NCBI GenBank assembly: GCA_023444095.1
Contig: JAEZRP010000049.1
Location: 34,821 to 98,820 of the forward strand
From: Bacillota bacterium
GTDB lineage: Bacteria > Bacillota > Clostridia > Christensenellales > Aristaeellaceae
Length of the DNA: 64,000 bases
Direction of reading: 5' to 3'
Part shown: one piece after another, positions 34,504 to 42,613 of the stretch
Numbering within the stretch: the stretch's first letter is position 1
How the letters are laid out: each line of letters begins with the position of its first letter
Notes under the pieces: model-generated
What the model was told of the DNA's origin: nothing
The model's database searches: none
What the model saw: the letters and a program-made list of their open reading frames with translations, nothing else
Position numbers and translations under genes: made by a program

Positions 34504-36499
34504 TCCCAGGAATCTGCCCGGCATGGGCGAGCCCTCGGCTGTCTTCAAGCGCTATTCGCGCATCGAGCAGAAACCCGGGCGGCGGATGTTCGGCGGCGGT
34601 CCCGGCGGCCCGCGCGGCGGGAGCTTCGGCCCGCGCGGAAAGCTGGATAAGGTGACTGCGCTGCGCGTCCTCAAGACGGTCTTTCTTCCCTACTGGCCGC
34701 GCATGATCGTTGTGTTTGCGGCGATCGTCGTCTCCGCGCAGGCGAACGTGCGCGCGGCTCTCTTTCTCAGGGAGCTGTTCAACGACTACATCGAGCCGCT
34801 GGTGGGTGCGGAGAATCCGGTGTTCACGGGACTTTTCCAGGCGGTCATCGTGATGGCGCTCATCTACCTCGCGGGCATCTTCTGCACGTGGCTCTACAAC
34901 TTCCTGATGGTCGGCGTCGCGCAGGGCACGCTCAAGAAGGTGCGCGACCAGCTCTTCGAGCACATGCAGAAGCTCCCCGTCTCGTATTTCGATCGGCACT
35001 CCCACGGCGACGTGATGAGCCGCTACACCAACGACACCGAGACCCTCCGGCAGATGGTCGGCATGTCGATCCCGCAGGTGTTTTCCTCGGTCGTGACCGT
35101 CGTGACGGTGCTTGTGAGCATGCTCTTCCTGAACGTCTGGCTGACACTCTTCACGCTGGCCTTCGTGACCGTCATGATGCAGGTGACCAAGCGGATCGGC
35201 ACGAAATCCGCGCGCTACTTCTCGGCGCAGCAGGCAACGCTCGGCGCGCTCAACGGCTTCATCGAGGAGATGATCAACGGCCAGAAGGTCATAAAGGTAT
35301 TCAACCACGAGCCCATTGCGAAATCGGAGTTCGCGGACCTGAACGACGCGCTGTGCGAGCAGGCGAATGAGGCCAACCGCCTCGGCAACATACTGATGCC
35401 CATTATGGGGAACCTCGGGAATCTGCAGTATATTCTGCTCGCGGTGATCGGCGGCGCGCTGGCCATCGGCGGGGTTGGGGGCCTCGACCTCGGCACCATC
35501 GCGGCCTTCATGCAGCTTTCTCGCTCCTTCACCATGCCCATCAGCCAGGTCTCTCAGCAGATCAACTCGGTCGTCTCGGCCATGGCGGGCGCGAAGCGCA
35601 TCTTCGCCCTTCTGGACGAGGAGCCGGAGGCGGACGAGGGGTACGTGACGCTTGTCAACGCGAGGATCGCGGACGACGGCACGATTTCCGAAGCGCCGGA
35701 GCGAACGGGCGTGTGGGCGTGGAAGCACCCGCATCAGGCGGACGGCAGCGTCACCTACACGAAGCTGGCCGGCGACGTGCGGCTCATGGACGTGGACTTC
35801 GCCTACGAGGAGGGAAAGCCGGTTCTCCACGACATCTCGCTCTACGCCGAACCCGGCCAGAAGGTGGCCTTCGTCGGCGCGACAGGCGCGGGCAAGACCA
35901 CCATCACGAACCTCCTGAACCGGTTCTACGCCATTCAGGACGGCAAGATCCGCTATGACGGCATCAACATCGAGAAGATCAGAAAGCCCGATCTGCGAAG
36001 GTCCTTGGGGATCGTCTTGCAGGACACGAACCTGTTTACGGGAACCGTGATGGAGAACATTCGCTACGGAAAGCTCGACGCCACGGAAGAGGACGTCTAC
36101 GCGGCCGCGCGCCTCGCGAACGCCGACGACTTCATTCGACGTCTGCCCCACGGCTACGATACGCTTCTCACCGCGAACGGCGCGAACCTCTCGCAGGGAC
36201 AGCGTCAGCTCATCGCCATCGCGCGCGCGGCAGTCGCGGATCCGCCCGTCATGATCCTCGATGAGGCGACCTCGTCCATCGACACGCGCACCGAGCTGCT
36301 CGTTCAGCGCGGCATGGACCGGCTCATGAAGGGGCGCACAGTGTTCGTCATCGCCCACCGGCTCTCGACCGTCCAGAACTCCGACGTCATCATGGTGCTC
36401 GACCACGGCCGCATCATCGAGCGCGGCACCCATGAAAAGCTCATCGAGCAGCGCGGGCAGTACTACCAGCTCTATACCGGCGCGTTCGAGCTCGAGTAG
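34478..36499 (+). CDS. ABC multidrug exporter half-transporter, catalytic subunit
   Basis: A 673-residue partner half. A long N-terminal tail (about 60 residues) is rich in Gly/Arg/Pro. Six transmembrane helices follow. The ATPase domain has canonical Walker A GATGAGKT near residue 468, Walker B MILDEATSSID with the catalytic Glu, and switch His (VIAHRLST), but a non-canonical signature LSQGQ. With the partner's VSGGQ it forms the one active ATP site. GGGAGG (34464-34469) is 8 nt before ATG 34478. Drug substrates unknown. Confidence 0.95.
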   Translation: MSKRKPQPDPRNLPGMGEPSAVFKRYSRIEQKPGRRMFGGGPGGPRGGSFGPRGKLDKVTALRVLKTVFLPYWPRMIVVFAAIVVSAQANVRAALFLRELFNDYIEPLVGAENPVFTGLFQAVIVMALIYLAGIFCTWLYNFLMVGVAQGTLKKVRDQLFEHMQKLPVSYFDRHSHGDVMSRYTNDTETLRQMVGMSIPQVFSSVVTVVTVLVSMLFLNVWLTLFTLAFVTVMMQVTKRIGTKSARYFSAQQATLGALNGFIEEMINGQKVIKVFNHEPIAKSEFADLNDALCEQANEANRLGNILMPIMGNLGNLQYILLAVIGGALAIGGVGGLDLGTIAAFMQLSRSFTMPISQVSQQINSVVSAMAGAKRIFALLDEEPEADEGYVTLVNARIADDGTISEAPERTGVWAWKHPHQADGSVTYTKLAGDVRLMDVDFAYEEGKPVLHDISLYAEPGQKVAFVGATGAGKTTITNLLNRFYAIQDGKIRYDGINIEKIRKPDLRRSLGIVLQDTNLFTGTVMENIRYGKLDATEEDVYAAARLANADDFIRRLPHGYDTLLTANGANLSQGQRQLIAIARAAVADPPVMILDEATSSIDTRTELLVQRGMDRLMKGRTVFVIAHRLSTVQNSDVIMVLDHGRIIERGTHEKLIEQRGQYYQLYTGAFELE

Positions 36500-36507
36500 A
36501 AAAGGGG

Positions 36508-36625
36508 AAGAACGCCGGGGCTCCCCGCCAAAGGGACTGAATCCCTTTGGGATCCCCATGGTGCGGGAACATGCAATATGTCCGTCGGTCGCGCGGGGGC
36601 TCAGACCCCGCGCGACCGAATTTGG
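36508..36625 (+). repeat. Composite 3' repeat element (A-B-C), copy after the ABC exporter
   Basis: A box GCCGGGGCTCCCCGCC (36515-36530). B box CCAAAGGGA-CTGAA-TCCCTTTGG followed by GATCCCC (36529-36557). C box: a perfect 13-bp stem (36586-36598 with 36606-36618), preceded by TCCGT and followed by AATTTGGTTTT. Sense orientation. Confidence 0.8.
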
Positions 36626-36694
36626 TTTTCGAGGCGTTTGCCCCTGACGAAAAGCTCCCGCGCTTTCGGTGCGGGAGCGGTTTGCATTTGGGAA

Positions 36695-38416
36695 TCAGTT
36701 CCCCGGTCCCTGGCCGGCGGGGATCTGGCCGTCCTGTCCGCCGGGTTGGCGGTTCCGGCCACCCATGCCGCCCTGTCCGCCGAAGCCGCCCATCGAGACG
36801 TCCCCGATGGTGGAAAGGTAGGCTCCCACGGTCGCGCTGCCGACCGCCTCGCCGCCCGAGACGGACCCGGCCTGCTGATAGCCGTCCTCGTTGAGGTCCG
36901 CTGCCGTGCCGCCCACCGTCACGGTGTAGGTTCCGCCCGTCTCAATCTCCGGTGCACAGATGAGCACGTTTTGATAGTTCTTCGCCGGCCGGAAGGCGTA
37001 GAGAACGTTGCCGTCCGCGTCCGCGATGGAGATGAGCGCGCCCGCGGCGCCCGATGCGCCCACCGAGATCGCGTTCTGTGTCGACGCTTCGCCAGGCGTT
37101 TCGGCCATGCCCGCGCTGCCCGCCGCGATCAGCACGCCGCCCGTGATCGTGAACGCGGAACCCTCGCCGCTGTCCATCGCGCCGTTCCCGTCGTTCGTGG
37201 GTCCGCTCACGAGCGTCACGCCGCCGGAGATGGTGAGCGTTCCGTTGGAGTCGACGCCGTCGCCCTGCGCGTCGATTACGATGTACCCGCCGCTGATTTC
37301 GAGCGAGACGTCGCCGCCGCTCGCGAACGCGTTCGCGCCCCAGCGCCCGAACGAGGAACCGTCCGCGCCGCCGCCCGCGTTGAACCCGTCGTCGGAGGCA
37401 GCCACACGGATCACGCCGCCCGAAATTTCAATGGTCTTTCCCTCGATGCCTTCGTAGGACTTGGCGACCGCGACGCTTCCGCCGGAAATCGCAAGATTGG
37501 CATCCGCGTGCATGCCGTCGTCGACCGCGGAAATGACGATCGTTCCGTCCGCAATGGCGATGTTGCCGCCTGCGTGGATACCGTCGTCCGCCGTTTCGAG
37601 CGCGATTTCGCCGCCCGAGATGGCGATGTCCGCTTCCGCCTTCAGCCCCTTTGCGCTCGCGTCGTCCGCGGATGCCGCGCCGCTCGTCACGATTTTGATC
37701 GCGCCCCCGGTCACGGTGAGGTTCGTCTCCGCCTGGATGCCGTCGCGCACGGCGGTGATATCGATCGTCCCACCGGAGACGAGCACCCAACCGAGTGCCT
37801 CGTCCGTGTCGTTGCTGGCGCGGATGCCGTCGTTCCCTGCGGTGATCGAGAGGCTCCCGCCCGAGATTGTCACGCTGTCGTTGGCGCGGATCGCAGTGTC
37901 TACGGATGTGATCTCATAGCTTCCGTCCGCGACCGCGAGCTCGTCCTTTCCGCGGATGGCATAAGAGTGGTTCGCCTCAATGGCGAGACTGCCGCTCCCC
38001 TGGAGGACGAGGTCGGCCTTCGAGAAGATCGTTCCGTCAGGCTCCTCCGCCGCCGCGTCGTCGTAACTGTATTCGGCGGCGTCGGAGAGGCGGTTCTGAC
38101 TTCCCTCGGCCAGTTCGATCGTGACGTGGTCCGCGTCCTCTACGAAGATGGCGGAAGAGAGTACGCTTTCGATAATCGCGCCGTTCAGGACAAGCGTCAC
38201 GTCCTCACCCGCCGCGTCCACCCGGATCTGCCCCGCGAGCCTCCCGGAAAGTTCATACGCGCCGCCGGCGGAGATGACGATCGTTCCGTCCGCGTCAGGT
38301 GCGGCCGCAGCACCGTTGATTGTGAACGCGGACGCGCCTTCCGCGCTCGTCCCGGCACAGGCCGCGAGGTTGAAAACCAGCGCGAGGCCCGTCAGAATCC
38401 ATAAGAACCGTTTCAT
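36695..38416 (-). CDS. Surface beta-helix lipoprotein, carbohydrate-binding (Cthe_2159/DUF4353-like)
   Basis: A 573-residue lipoprotein (lipobox LAAC, Cys20). The body is a right-handed beta-helix with repeats such as NDSVTISGGSLSITAGNDGI, SGGTIDITAVRDGI and SGGEIALETADDGI about every 20-25 residues, as in Cthe_2159-type polysaccharide-binding proteins. The C-terminus is Gly/Gln/Asn-rich (GGFGGQGGMGGRNRQPGGQ), a flexible tail. It is last in a three-gene unit with DUF4956 and a VTC-domain protein. It probably binds a polysaccharide such as pectin or a cell-wall polymer; the ligand is inferred. Confidence 0.87.
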   Translation of the reverse strand: MKRFLWILTGLALVFNLAACAGTSAEGASAFTINGAAAAPDADGTIVISAGGAYELSGRLAGQIRVDAAGEDVTLVLNGAIIESVLSSAIFVEDADHVTIELAEGSQNRLSDAAEYSYDDAAAEEPDGTIFSKADLVLQGSGSLAIEANHSYAIRGKDELAVADGSYEITSVDTAIRANDSVTISGGSLSITAGNDGIRASNDTDEALGWVLVSGGTIDITAVRDGIQAETNLTVTGGAIKIVTSGAASADDASAKGLKAEADIAISGGEIALETADDGIHAGGNIAIADGTIVISAVDDGMHADANLAISGGSVAVAKSYEGIEGKTIEISGGVIRVAASDDGFNAGGGADGSSFGRWGANAFASGGDVSLEISGGYIVIDAQGDGVDSNGTLTISGGVTLVSGPTNDGNGAMDSGEGSAFTITGGVLIAAGSAGMAETPGEASTQNAISVGASGAAGALISIADADGNVLYAFRPAKNYQNVLICAPEIETGGTYTVTVGGTAADLNEDGYQQAGSVSGGEAVGSATVGAYLSTIGDVSMGGFGGQGGMGGRNRQPGGQDGQIPAGQGPGN

Positions 38417-38424
38417 ATTTCCTC

Positions 38425-39084
38425 CTATAGTTCCCCCGCCGCCGTGGGCACCCTTCCGCAGCTGATGTTGAGGTTCCCGTTGCGGCAGCGCAGTTCGTCG
38501 ATGAATGCCTTTTCGCGGGTCAGGTCGCGCAGCGTGATCTCGTAGGTGAGCTCGAAAAGGCTCCCGAGATTCGTCGTCTTAACGCGCACAAGCTCCGCCT
38601 TTTTCGCGTACGTTTCAAACAGGTCGTCAAACAGCCCGGAATAGTCGAGGCCCTCGGGGATGGTGATTCTGAGCTGTCGATCGGCGCGCGCGCACACGCC
38701 GAATTTCGTCTTTTCAAGAACGAGCGCCAGCGCGGCGAGCACCAGAAACAGGAGGGCGGCGTACGCCACGTAGCCCATGCCGGCGGCGATCCCCACGGCC
38801 GTGGCCATGAAAATGTACCCGATCTCCCGAGCACTGCCGGGCGCGGAGCGGAACCTGACGAGGCTGAACGCGCCGGCGACCGCGACGCCCGCGCCGAGGT
38901 TGCCGTTGACCAGCGTGATGACCGAGCCGACCATGACGGGCATCATGGCAAGGGTGACGAGAAACGACTTGCTCGCGGAGGCCCCGCGTCGATATAGAAG
39001 CGCCGTCAGGACGCCCAGCGCGGCCGCCGTGCCCATCGTGAGCGCGAAGTCTGTCAGTGAAATGTTCATGAGCGAGTCAAGCAT
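38425..39084 (-). CDS. DUF4956 family membrane protein
   Basis: A 219-residue protein with four transmembrane segments in the first 120 residues and a cytoplasmic ACT-like C-terminal domain. GAFSLVRFRSAPGSAREIGYIFMATAVGIAAG-type sequence (residues 77-108) is characteristic of DUF4956. It overlaps the VTC gene by 8 nt. In other Bacillota DUF4956 proteins often sit beside VTC and CotH-type genes; function unknown. An alternative start at 39069 lacks a ribosome binding site. Confidence 0.85.
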   Translation of the reverse strand: MLDSLMNISLTDFALTMGTAAALGVLTALLYRRGASASKSFLVTLAMMPVMVGSVITLVNGNLGAGVAVAGAFSLVRFRSAPGSAREIGYIFMATAVGIAAGMGYVAYAALLFLVLAALALVLEKTKFGVCARADRQLRITIPEGLDYSGLFDDLFETYAKKAELVRVKTTNLGSLFELTYEITLRDLTREKAFIDELRCRNGNLNISCGRVPTAAGEL

Positions 39085-39793
39085 ATAGCCTTTCAATCCT
39101 TTCGGTTCCGCCCGCGACCCGGGCCTTGTAGTAGGCTCCGTATTTCGAGAACCCCCTTGAGAAGATCCCAAGCTCCGCGAGCGTCTTTGACAGCCAGACC
39201 GGGATCGCGCCTGGAATCTTGAGCTCCATCAGCACCTCGCCCGCCCCCATGACCGCCTCGCCAGCATCGCTTCCGTCGAGCCGCACGTCGTCCATACGCG
39301 CGCGGACGTTCTCGTCGAGGGTAAGCCGCATCTCGGGGTTCTCCGCAAACACGTACGCGCACCGCTCGTAGGCGAGAAATACGCGGGGCAAGAGCGGCCG
39401 GTAGAGCCGGGCAAAGTAGTCGATCTCCCGCAGAATCTGCGCCCCGCGCGGCGCGCCGCCCCCGGAGAGGTAGCCGTTTGCCTCGGGGAGCGTCATCGCG
39501 ACCCGCCGCTTATAGACGATTCCCTTGACCTTTTTCTTAAGCTCCAGAAACACCGTGTCGTCGCCGCCCACGAGCCCGTAGCCGCGCAGCCGGAGTTTTT
39601 CCTTGTATACCGTCGCGTCGATGGACGCGCGGACGAGCCGGAAGTCGGGCGTGTCGAAATAGATGTTCCTGATCGTGTGCCTGCCATACGCGTCGAGAAC
39701 GATCCTGTCCCCGAGCCGCCGCAGAAGCTGGGCGCACTGCGCGCGCGAAAGCACGTACTTCTCCTCCACGCGCCTGAAAATTTCCTGTGCCAC
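39077..39793 (-). CDS. Polyphosphate polymerase domain (VTC-type) protein
   Basis: A 238-residue soluble tunnel-fold protein resembling the catalytic domain of VTC polyphosphate polymerases. It has an N-terminal RRVEEKYVLS (basic/acidic substrate motif), TIRNIYFDTPDF, KEKLRLRGYG, VFLELKKKVKG and KRRVAM, with many inward-facing Arg/Lys as required for polyphosphate. LMELKIPGAIPVWL near the C-terminus carries a conserved metal-binding Glu. GTG 39793 is preferred to ATG 39799 because GGGAGG then lies 8 nt, not 2 nt, away. First gene of the VTC-DUF4956-lipoprotein unit. Confidence 0.87.
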   Translation of the reverse strand: MAQEIFRRVEEKYVLSRAQCAQLLRRLGDRIVLDAYGRHTIRNIYFDTPDFRLVRASIDATVYKEKLRLRGYGLVGGDDTVFLELKKKVKGIVYKRRVAMTLPEANGYLSGGGAPRGAQILREIDYFARLYRPLLPRVFLAYERCAYVFAENPEMRLTLDENVRARMDDVRLDGSDAGEAVMGAGEVLMELKIPGAIPVWLSKTLAELGIFSRGFSKYGAYYKARVAGGTERIERLYA

Positions 39794-39904
39794 GATCATG
39801 ACCTCCCTTCCATGGGGCTATTCTATCCGCCCAACCTAAACGATGACTAAAGAAAACCACCGTCAAAGATCAAGTTTTCGGATTGTTTATCATTCGTACA
39901 CAAA

Positions 39905-39926
39905 GAAGGGCCGCTTTCGCGGCCTA
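39905..39926 (-). terminator. Hairpin at the end of the deoR-type gene
   Basis: GGCCGC (39909-39914) pairs with GCGGCC (39919-39924) around TTTC, overlapping the stop codon. Leftward it is followed by CTTCTTTG. A modest terminator candidate. Confidence 0.45.
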
Positions 39927-40664
39927 TGAAAGAACGATTTTGATTTCCCTTTCCTCCAGCGCGCGCCGCGCGTCCGGGGGAATGCCTGCGTCCGTAATGA
40001 CAGCCCGGATGCGCGCCTCCAGACGGAGCGGGACGACGCCGCGCCGGGAGAACTTCTCGCTCTCGGTGAGAACCACGACGCCCGACGCCTGAAGCGCCAT
40101 GTCGCGCACCGCCTGCGCCCGCATGTGGTCGGCGTTCGTGAAGCCCTCCCCGGGGGAATAGCCGTCGGTTCCGATGAAGAGCCTGTCCACCAGGAAGTTC
40201 CGCGCGCATTCAGCGAGGAGCGGTCCGACGGTCACCTCGGAATCGTTCTGGTAGGCGCCGCCGAGCAGGATCACCCGCGCGCCGGGGAGCGCGCGCACGC
40301 GTGCCGCAATGAACGCGCTGTTAGTGATGATGGATGCGGATTTCCGGGACAGCTCTTCCGCGAGCAGCGCGCAGCAGCTTCCGCTCTCGATCATGACGGT
40401 CTCGCCCGACGAGACGAGCCGCGCGGCGGCGCGCGCGATTTTCAGCTTTTCCTCGTAGTGGTACGCCAGCCGACCGTTCATGTCGTCGGGACTGCGCAGG
40501 CACGCGTAGCCGTGCTCGCGCAGGATCACCCCGCGCGCCTCGAGCGCGTCCAGGTCCTTGCGCACCGTGACCTGAGAGACGCCAAGCCGCCGCGCCAGCT
40601 CCGACACGTCCGCGCGCTTCTCCGCGAGCAGAATCTCGAGGATTCGCCGCTCCCGTTCGCCCAT
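39924..40664 (-). CDS. DeoR/GlpR family transcriptional regulator
   Basis: A 246-residue regulator. The N-terminal winged helix has ELARRLGVSQVTVRKDLDAL (residues 22-41) and the wing GVILREHGYA. The C-terminal sugar-phosphate-binding domain has ESGSCCALLAEEL, GGAYQNDSEVTVGPLL and LFIGTDGYSPGEGFTN. It should sense a phosphorylated sugar. No sugar kinase or pathway gene is adjacent, so its target is unclear. It has its own promoter. Confidence 0.92.
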   Translation of the reverse strand: MGERERRILEILLAEKRADVSELARRLGVSQVTVRKDLDALEARGVILREHGYACLRSPDDMNGRLAYHYEEKLKIARAAARLVSSGETVMIESGSCCALLAEELSRKSASIITNSAFIAARVRALPGARVILLGGAYQNDSEVTVGPLLAECARNFLVDRLFIGTDGYSPGEGFTNADHMRAQAVRDMALQASGVVVLTESEKFSRRGVVPLRLEARIRAVITDAGIPPDARRALEEREIKIVLS

Positions 40665-40681
40665 GAAACCACCTCGTGTCT

Positions 40682-40710
40682 ATTATAGCGCGGGAGCCAA
40701 AATCGCACAA
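40682..40710 (-). promoter_or_regulatory. Promoter of the deoR-type gene
   Basis: Read leftward, TTGTGC (40705-40710), 17 nt, TATAAT (40682-40687), 18 nt before the deoR-type start. Confidence 0.55.
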
Positions 40711-40734
40711 GCGCGGACGATTTTCCGTCCGCGC
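40711..40734 (-). terminator. Terminator after the Cu/Zn SOD gene
   Basis: GCGCGGACG (40711-40719) and CGTCCGCGC (40726-40734) pair perfectly around a 6-nt loop, 10 nt after the SOD stop. Leftward it is followed by a loose T-containing stretch that also holds the deoR promoter -35. Confidence 0.65.
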
Positions 40735-40744
40735 CTGCGCCGCA

Positions 40745-41251
40745 TCATACCGCCCGGATGAGCCCGCAGCCGATGCGCGCCCCGGAGTTTCCCGCGGGCT
40801 GGGCCGTGAAGTCGTCGGGCATCGCGTGTACGACGATCGCCCGGCCCATGACCTCCGGCACCGTGAAGCGGTCGGTGTAAAACGCCTGCCACGCGTACCC
40901 GCCCCTGCTCCCGAAAAGCGGCGGCATGTCGCCCGCGTGCTCCGGGTGCGGGCAGTCGCCGGGATTGTAGTGCCCGCCCGTGTCCCCGAACGGGTCCCCG
41001 GCGTCGCCCGTGCACGAAGTGCCCTCGTGGATGTGAAACCCGAAAACACCCTCCGCGCAAGGCCCGTCGCCCGTCGGAAGCCCCCGGAACTCCGCAGCGA
41101 CGATGACGCCCACGCCGTTCGGGTAAAATGTAACGGTTCCCTGAAGCGACGGGTAATCCGCGCTCCCGCGTATGTTGGCGTATGCCGCCGGATTGAGTGA
41201 CCGGATCGAATTCGCCAGATAGCTCAATCCGTGATCGTTTGAATATCTCAT
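40745..41251 (-). CDS. Cu/Zn superoxide dismutase, apparently cytosolic
   Basis: A 168-residue Cu/Zn SOD. Copper ligands His73 and His75 (GFHIHEGTSC), bridging His94 (GGHYNP) and His142 (VVHAMPDD); zinc ligands His102, His105 and Asp108 (HPEHAGD); disulphide Cys80-Cys162 and the conserved Arg159 (GNSGARIGC). All key residues are present. No signal peptide or lipobox follows ATG 41251, whose ribosome binding site GGGAGGGGGG is clear. Most bacterial SodC are exported, so the location is unusual. Confidence 0.92.
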   Translation of the reverse strand: MRYSNDHGLSYLANSIRSLNPAAYANIRGSADYPSLQGTVTFYPNGVGVIVAAEFRGLPTGDGPCAEGVFGFHIHEGTSCTGDAGDPFGDTGGHYNPGDCPHPEHAGDMPPLFGSRGGYAWQAFYTDRFTVPEVMGRAIVVHAMPDDFTAQPAGNSGARIGCGLIRAV

Positions 41252-41335
41252 GCCGTCCCCCCTCCCAAATCCATACATCCTATGTCGAAAAAGGAAGGCG
41301 AGTGTAGTGACTGGAGATGACCCACACCGAAAACG

Positions 41336-41440
41336 CGCCCGGAGAAGGCTTAACCAACCTTCCTCCGGGCGACCGACGGATCACAGATTCCTTCGCAGCA
41401 TGGATTTCTCAAGGGCGCCAGATCTTAAGCGGGGTCTGAA
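41336..41440 (-). repeat. Composite 3' repeat element (A-B-C), copy that enters the end of the MacB-like gene
   Basis: Read leftward: A box remnant CTTCAGACCCCGC (about 41430-41442) codes the last residues of the MacB-like permease; B box TTAAGATCTGGCGCCCTTGA followed by GAAATCC (41405-41430) contains its stop; C box: TCCGTCGGTCG then a stem CGCCCGGAG/CTCCGGGCG (41336-41370). Sense orientation. Confidence 0.65.
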
Positions 41441-42612
41441 GGCAGAGTGCGCTTCCTCGTCCGGCGTTTCCCCCACCCCCTCGCCACCAGCCCCGCCAGC
41501 ACGCATACCGCGCCCCAGCGGACGAGCGCGCCGTAGAAGCCGACGGTGGCGCATTCGCGGGTCTGGTATTGGACGGGTGCGGCGGCGGCGGCCATGAGCG
41601 CCCGCGCACGCGCGGAGATCTTTGACCACTCGACGATCACCTCGGGAATCCACTCGGTGAACACGTACATGGGCCGAATGGTGAGATGGAGAACGCCGTA
41701 GGCGGCCAGGACGAGCGCCGCGTAACCGAGGAACTGGAGGAAGGACAGGAATAATACCGAGGGCAGCATTCTTTTGAAGTACCGGTGCAGAACCTCCTCG
41801 CGCCAGCCCGCGATCAGCGCGCGCGTGCGCGCGTTCCACGCGCGCAAAAGCCACGCGAGGATGTAGAGGGCGAAGATCACGATCAGGACGCGCACGATCA
41901 TCGTGGCGCGCATGACCTCCTTGTCGATGTCGTAGAAGGAGCCCGCGCCCAGAACGTCGGTGCCGACGCTCTCCACAGCGCGCGACGCGCCGGGAACGTC
42001 CAGCGCGCAATCGATCTCGAGATAGCTCATCTGCATACGCGCCTTCGCGGCTGTAACGATGGGAATGTATGCCCCGTATTCGTCCGCATCACCCGGCTGC
42101 CTGCTGTGGCGCACCACGCCGACGACCTCGTACCACGTATCTCCGATCCGCGCCTTCCCCCCGGTCGGCTCGGTCGTGGGGAAGAGCTGAAAGGCGAGGT
42201 CTTCGTCGAGAACGATCACCCGCGCGCCGTCCTTGTGCTCGGTCTCGCTGAACAGCCGCCCGGATATCAGATACTTCGGCCGCGCGTCGAACCAGCCGGA
42301 TGACACGCATGTGAGGGTCACGCTGTCCGCGTTCCCGGCGGAGGAATCGATCGCTCGATCATAGGCCGTCGCGGCGAGACCCGCCTTCGCGCCCGCCCCA
42401 AGCTCGGACTTGCGCGCGTCCCACTGCTCGATAACACCCGTCAGCGCGCTCTCCGCGTTCTCGTCGCCCGACTCGACGGGGGCGGCCGCCATATACTGCG
42501 CCACAGACGGCGCGCGATAGAGCATGAAAAGGGAAAAGGCCAGGAGTGCCGCGCCCAGAACCACGAGCCATCGCCCCCGCGCGCGCCCGTCCGCTTTCAA
42601 AAATTCACGCAT
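41425..42612 (-). CDS. MacB/FtsX-like ABC permease
   Basis: A 395-residue membrane protein with an N-terminal transmembrane helix (residues 15-33), an extracytoplasmic MacB-core-like domain (residues 34-235, with DEDLAFQLFP and ARIGDTWYEVVGVVR, the classic MacB periplasmic strand), then three membrane segments. The first helix plus the other three give the four-helix MacB/FtsX layout. Such permeases need a separate ATPase; none is encoded nearby. It ends the long leftward cluster and starts two nt after the HlyD-like gene. Its last codons and stop come from a 3' repeat element. Confidence 0.85.
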   Translation of the reverse strand: MREFLKADGRARGRWLVVLGAALLAFSLFMLYRAPSVAQYMAAAPVESGDENAESALTGVIEQWDARKSELGAGAKAGLAATAYDRAIDSSAGNADSVTLTCVSSGWFDARPKYLISGRLFSETEHKDGARVIVLDEDLAFQLFPTTEPTGGKARIGDTWYEVVGVVRHSRQPGDADEYGAYIPIVTAAKARMQMSYLEIDCALDVPGASRAVESVGTDVLGAGSFYDIDKEVMRATMIVRVLIVIFALYILAWLLRAWNARTRALIAGWREEVLHRYFKRMLPSVLFLSFLQFLGYAALVLAAYGVLHLTIRPMYVFTEWIPEVIVEWSKISARARALMAAAAAPVQYQTRECATVGFYGALVRWGAVCVLAGLVARGWGKRRTRKRTLPSDPA

Positions 42613-42613
42613 G

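Noticed and set aside
34388..36559. A 723-codon open frame antisense to the ABC exporter subunit
   Set aside because: Arg/His/Glu/Asp-rich composition typical of a shadow frame; the opposite strand encodes a complete ABC protein with all motifs.
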